Assembly: GCA_937919155.1 (NCBI GenBank)
Contig: CALFPM010000154.1
Coordinates: forward strand, 1-7,873
Direction: 5' to 3'
DNA length: 7,873 nt
Origin: an uncultured Clostridia bacterium
Lineage (GTDB): Bacteria > Bacillota > Clostridia > Oscillospirales > Acutalibacteraceae
How positions within the stretch are numbered: position 1 is the first letter of the stretch; every line of letters starts with the position of its first letter. Shown here one piece after another: positions 6,209-7,873 of the stretch. Both the position numbers and the translations under genes were made by a program. The notes below the pieces were generated by a model, which was not told the DNA's origin, did not search any database, and worked only from the letters and a program-made list of their open reading frames with translations.

Positions 6209-6442
6209 TCAATCAAACAGTTCCGAAAACTTTTTTCTGTATTTTTCCATTTCTTCATCCGTCAGAAGTTCTTCGAATTTATTAAATAAAGTTTCGTAAA
6301 GCACACCGATATCAAAGGAACCCATGCATTCAATCAGCATCTGTTTGTTTTCATCGTTCGGTTCCATACCGTCACAAAAATCAACAATGTCGTCAAACTC
6401 AGCCGAACCGTCCATATATCCGCATATCAACTCTTCAAGCAT
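6209..6442 (-). CDS. Small acidic hypothetical protein, first gene of the ARH operon
   Basis: The product has 77 residues. GGTGA (6454-6450) lies 7 bases upstream of the ATG at 6442. It is strongly acidic in both halves (SAEFDDIVDFCDGMEPNDEN; LTDEEMEKYRKKFSELFD) and looks wholly helical, with no signal peptide, membrane segment or metal motif. Its two Cys (C7, C23) plus C39 do not form a clear site. I do not recognise the family. The 23-base gap and the absence of a terminator or promoter between it and the ARH gene indicate cotranscription, so a role as partner, regulator or substrate carrier of the ARH is possible but only inferred. The codon usage resembles its neighbours and the ribosome binding site is good, so it is a real gene rather than a chance frame. 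Confidence 0.7.
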   Translation of the reverse strand: MLEELICGYMDGSAEFDDIVDFCDGMEPNDENKQMLIECMGSFDIGVLYETLFNKFEELLTDEEMEKYRKKFSELFD

Positions 6443-6478
6443 ATTTCAATCACCAATCCTGTTTGTTTTCACAAAACC

Positions 6479-6487
6479 ATAATACCA
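6479..6487 (-). promoter_or_regulatory. Extended -10 promoter of the acidic protein-ARH operon
   Basis: On the minus strand TGG (6487-6485) directly precedes TATTAT (6484-6479), a 5-of-6 match to the -10 consensus with the TGn extension. At 17 bases upstream only TTTTAA is found, a poor -35. The expected transcript start, near 6472, leaves a leader of about 30 bases before the ATG at 6442. The extended -10 would have to compensate for the weak -35 box. Confidence 0.4.
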
Positions 6488-6531
6488 CATATCATTGCAT
6501 TTTAAAAGAGCAAATCATTTATTTTCAGCAT

Positions 6532-6572
6532 AAAAGCTCCGACAAGCGGTAAAAAACCGTTTATCGGAGCTT
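6532..6572 (-). terminator. Terminator of the GH3 gene
   Basis: AAGCTCCGA (6534-6542) pairs with TCGGAGCTT (6564-6572). Above a C/A mismatch, AAGCGGT (6544-6550) pairs with ACCGTTT (6556-6562), with one G·U and an A5 loop. On the minus strand the stem starts 8 bases after the GH3 stop and is followed by TT and A, giving GCTTTTA. The U-tail is short but the two-tier stem is long. Confidence 0.8.
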
Positions 6573-6580
6573 CGGATTAA

Positions 6581-7873
6581 TTATTTTTCAAATGCATTTG
6601 ACTGAATCTTCATGCGGCAAAGGTCATAAACACAGAGTCGGAGTGCATTGCCGAAGCCGATGGGGTCCTTTGCATATGCAAGCTTCATTGAAATAATCGT
6701 CTGAGGAGCGGAAATAACATAAAGCATAGTAAGAATTCCGCTGTTGCGGGCATAAACCGCAAGCGCGGGGTCAAGATAGCCTTCACCCGTGAGGTCAATG
6801 CTTGCATCGGTCACAACAAAACCGTCAAATCCCCACTCGTTTCTGAGAAGATCAACAAGAAGTGCAGGGCTGCCGCCACACCACTGAGCACCGATTCTGT
6901 TGTAAGCGGACATAATTCCCTTTGCGCCGCCCTCCTTGACAGAAATCTCAAAGGGTTCAAGATAAAGCTCGCGCAGTGACTGCTCGTTGAGCCAGGTGTA
7001 AAGTCCGTTGGACTGTCTGTTGGTTTCCTGATCATTCGCCGCAAAATGCTTGACGGTGACGATGATTCCGTGGGACTGCACTCCCCTTGTGACCGCCGCG
7101 GACATCTTGCCCGAAAGAAGGGGATCTTCCGAATAATATTCATTGTTTCTGCCGCCCTGAGGACTGCGGTGGAGATTGCAGCCGGGAGCATACCAGACAT
7201 GGGTGCCGAGCTGAACACCCTCTTCACCGATGATATCGCCGAATTCCTCTGCAAGCTCATCGTTCCAGGTGCAGGCAAGTGTAGTTGCAACGGGGAATGC
7301 AAGACCGCAGTCGGTGTAGAGAAGTCCTCCTCTGCCCTTGATGCAGGAGGGGCCGTCATTATCGGAAGTGCCGGGAATGCCGAGCCTGTCAAGACCTGTT
7401 GTTTCGTAGCCGCAGTCGGCAACCAGGCTTATCATTTCATCAACCGTAAGCTGGTCAAGGAAAGCATCCCAGAGAGTTTCGTCTGCCGCAACATCCTTGA
7501 GAGTGATAACGCCGTCCTTATATCTCACGCCCGTTTTCGGAGCCTCGCCCTCGGTTACGGGGTCAGGTCTTCTGTCGCTGTTACGCACGGCACTTGTTGC
7601 CTTGTAGTTTTCAGGTGATTCGGGATAAGTTTCTTCGGGATTTGAGCGCGAGAAATAAGTGAGTTCACCCTCAGCATAGCCAAAAAGATTTTTCACTTCA
7701 TTGCCCGAAGCTGAGTCTGTTTTGTAAACAATTTTTTCGGGAACATTATATTCAAAGCTCTTTTCAAAATTTCTAACATCGTGTGCAACATGAATTTTAT
7801 ATCCGCCCTCATCAAGCACCCAAGCCTGCTCCGTTTCCGAATCATAGGACGCCATATCTTCCTTATCAAAGGA
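6581..7873 (-). CDS. GH3 beta-glucosidase with permuted domains, C-terminal part
   Basis: The frame stays open through the right edge (visible codons before the Met at 7855 read SFDKED), so this is a fragment: 430 visible residues, with the N-terminal half outside. Visible residues 1-50 look like the end of a fibronectin-III-like domain (VLDEGGYKIHVAHD, SFEYNVPEKIVYKTD). After a linker with TLKDVAADE the GH3 (beta/alpha)8 domain runs from about 130 to the stop. It shows LPGTSDNDGP-like loop residues (GIPGTSDNDGP), the paired substrate-binding K275-H276 in KHFAANDQETNR, and nucleophile D356 in GFVVTDAS. The end LRLCVYDLCRMKIQSNAFEK matches the usual finish of permuted GH3 enzymes, so the C-terminus is complete. 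The barrel following the Fn3-like part means the order is reversed from the common GH3 order, as in Ruminococcus albus-type beta-glucosidase. The acid/base Glu would lie in the unseen half. It hydrolyses beta-glucosides or related glycosides. Confidence 0.85.
   Translation of the reverse strand, partial: SFDKEDMASYDSETEQAWVLDEGGYKIHVAHDVRNFEKSFEYNVPEKIVYKTDSASGNEVKNLFGYAEGELTYFSRSNPEETYPESPENYKATSAVRNSDRRPDPVTEGEAPKTGVRYKDGVITLKDVAADETLWDAFLDQLTVDEMISLVADCGYETTGLDRLGIPGTSDNDGPSCIKGRGGLLYTDCGLAFPVATTLACTWNDELAEEFGDIIGEEGVQLGTHVWYAPGCNLHRSPQGGRNNEYYSEDPLLSGKMSAAVTRGVQSHGIIVTVKHFAANDQETNRQSNGLYTWLNEQSLRELYLEPFEISVKEGGAKGIMSAYNRIGAQWCGGSPALLVDLLRNEWGFDGFVVTDASIDLTGEGYLDPALAVYARNSGILTMLYVISAPQTIISMKLAYAKDPIGFGNALRLCVYDLCRMKIQSNAFEK

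Noticed and set aside
6186..6212. TTG start at 6212 for the ARH, overlapping the upstream stop
   Set aside because: The overlap is possible as translational coupling, but AGAGGTG at 6197-6191 fits the ATG at 6185 much better.
6811..7422. 203-codon minus-strand frame inside the GH3 gene
   Set aside because: It is an out-of-phase shadow of the GH3 frame, low in structure and rich in Ser, Pro and Arg as expected for a shifted reading.
7046..7618. 190-codon open frame on the + strand
   Set aside because: It is antisense to the GH3 gene, whose catalytic motifs lie on the other strand in the same region. It shows no domain and no convincing ribosome binding site.

Overview
The window looks like chromosomal DNA of a low-to-middle GC gut-type Clostridia, most likely Oscillospiraceae/Ruminococcaceae. 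This rests on strong AAGGAG/GGAGG-type ribosome binding sites, sigma-A promoters with TGn extended -10 boxes, compact U-tailed terminators, and a circularly permuted GH3 beta-glucosidase of the Ruminococcus type. The lineage is inferred from style; no marker gene is present.

Layout. Positions 1-193 are AT-rich and hold only gene debris, including a 38-codon stub that resembles the start of the phage/mobile-element treble-clef zinc-finger family. A hairpin at 201-237 follows, and the promoter of the next gene is partly buried in it. Two + strand genes encode exported enzymes: a clan GH-A-like TIM-barrel glycosidase (286-1518) and a signal-peptide alpha/beta hydrolase of the lipase/esterase type (1653-3476). 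Each has its own promoter and terminator. A bidirectional terminator (3488-3525) separates them from four - strand genes: an SLC13/ArsB-type anion permease (4657-3536), a two-gene unit made of a small acidic protein (6442-6209) and an ADP-ribosylglycohydrolase-family enzyme (6185-4815), and the C-terminal half of a permuted GH3 beta-glucosidase (7873-6581) that runs off the right edge.

How the genes may work together. The two glycosidases and the secreted hydrolase suggest a carbohydrate/ester scavenging neighbourhood, with the permease as a possible carboxylate or anion carrier. Nearly every gene is bounded by its own terminator, so this is a set of single-gene units rather than one pathway operon. 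The only real operon is the acidic protein plus the ADP-ribosylglycohydrolase.

I found no CRISPR array, tRNA, rRNA, riboswitch or intact mobile element. The best candidates for something undescribed are the 77-residue protein paired with the ADP-ribosylglycohydrolase, and the GH-A-like enzyme with its Cys-rich C-terminal end and long insertion before the last barrel strand.
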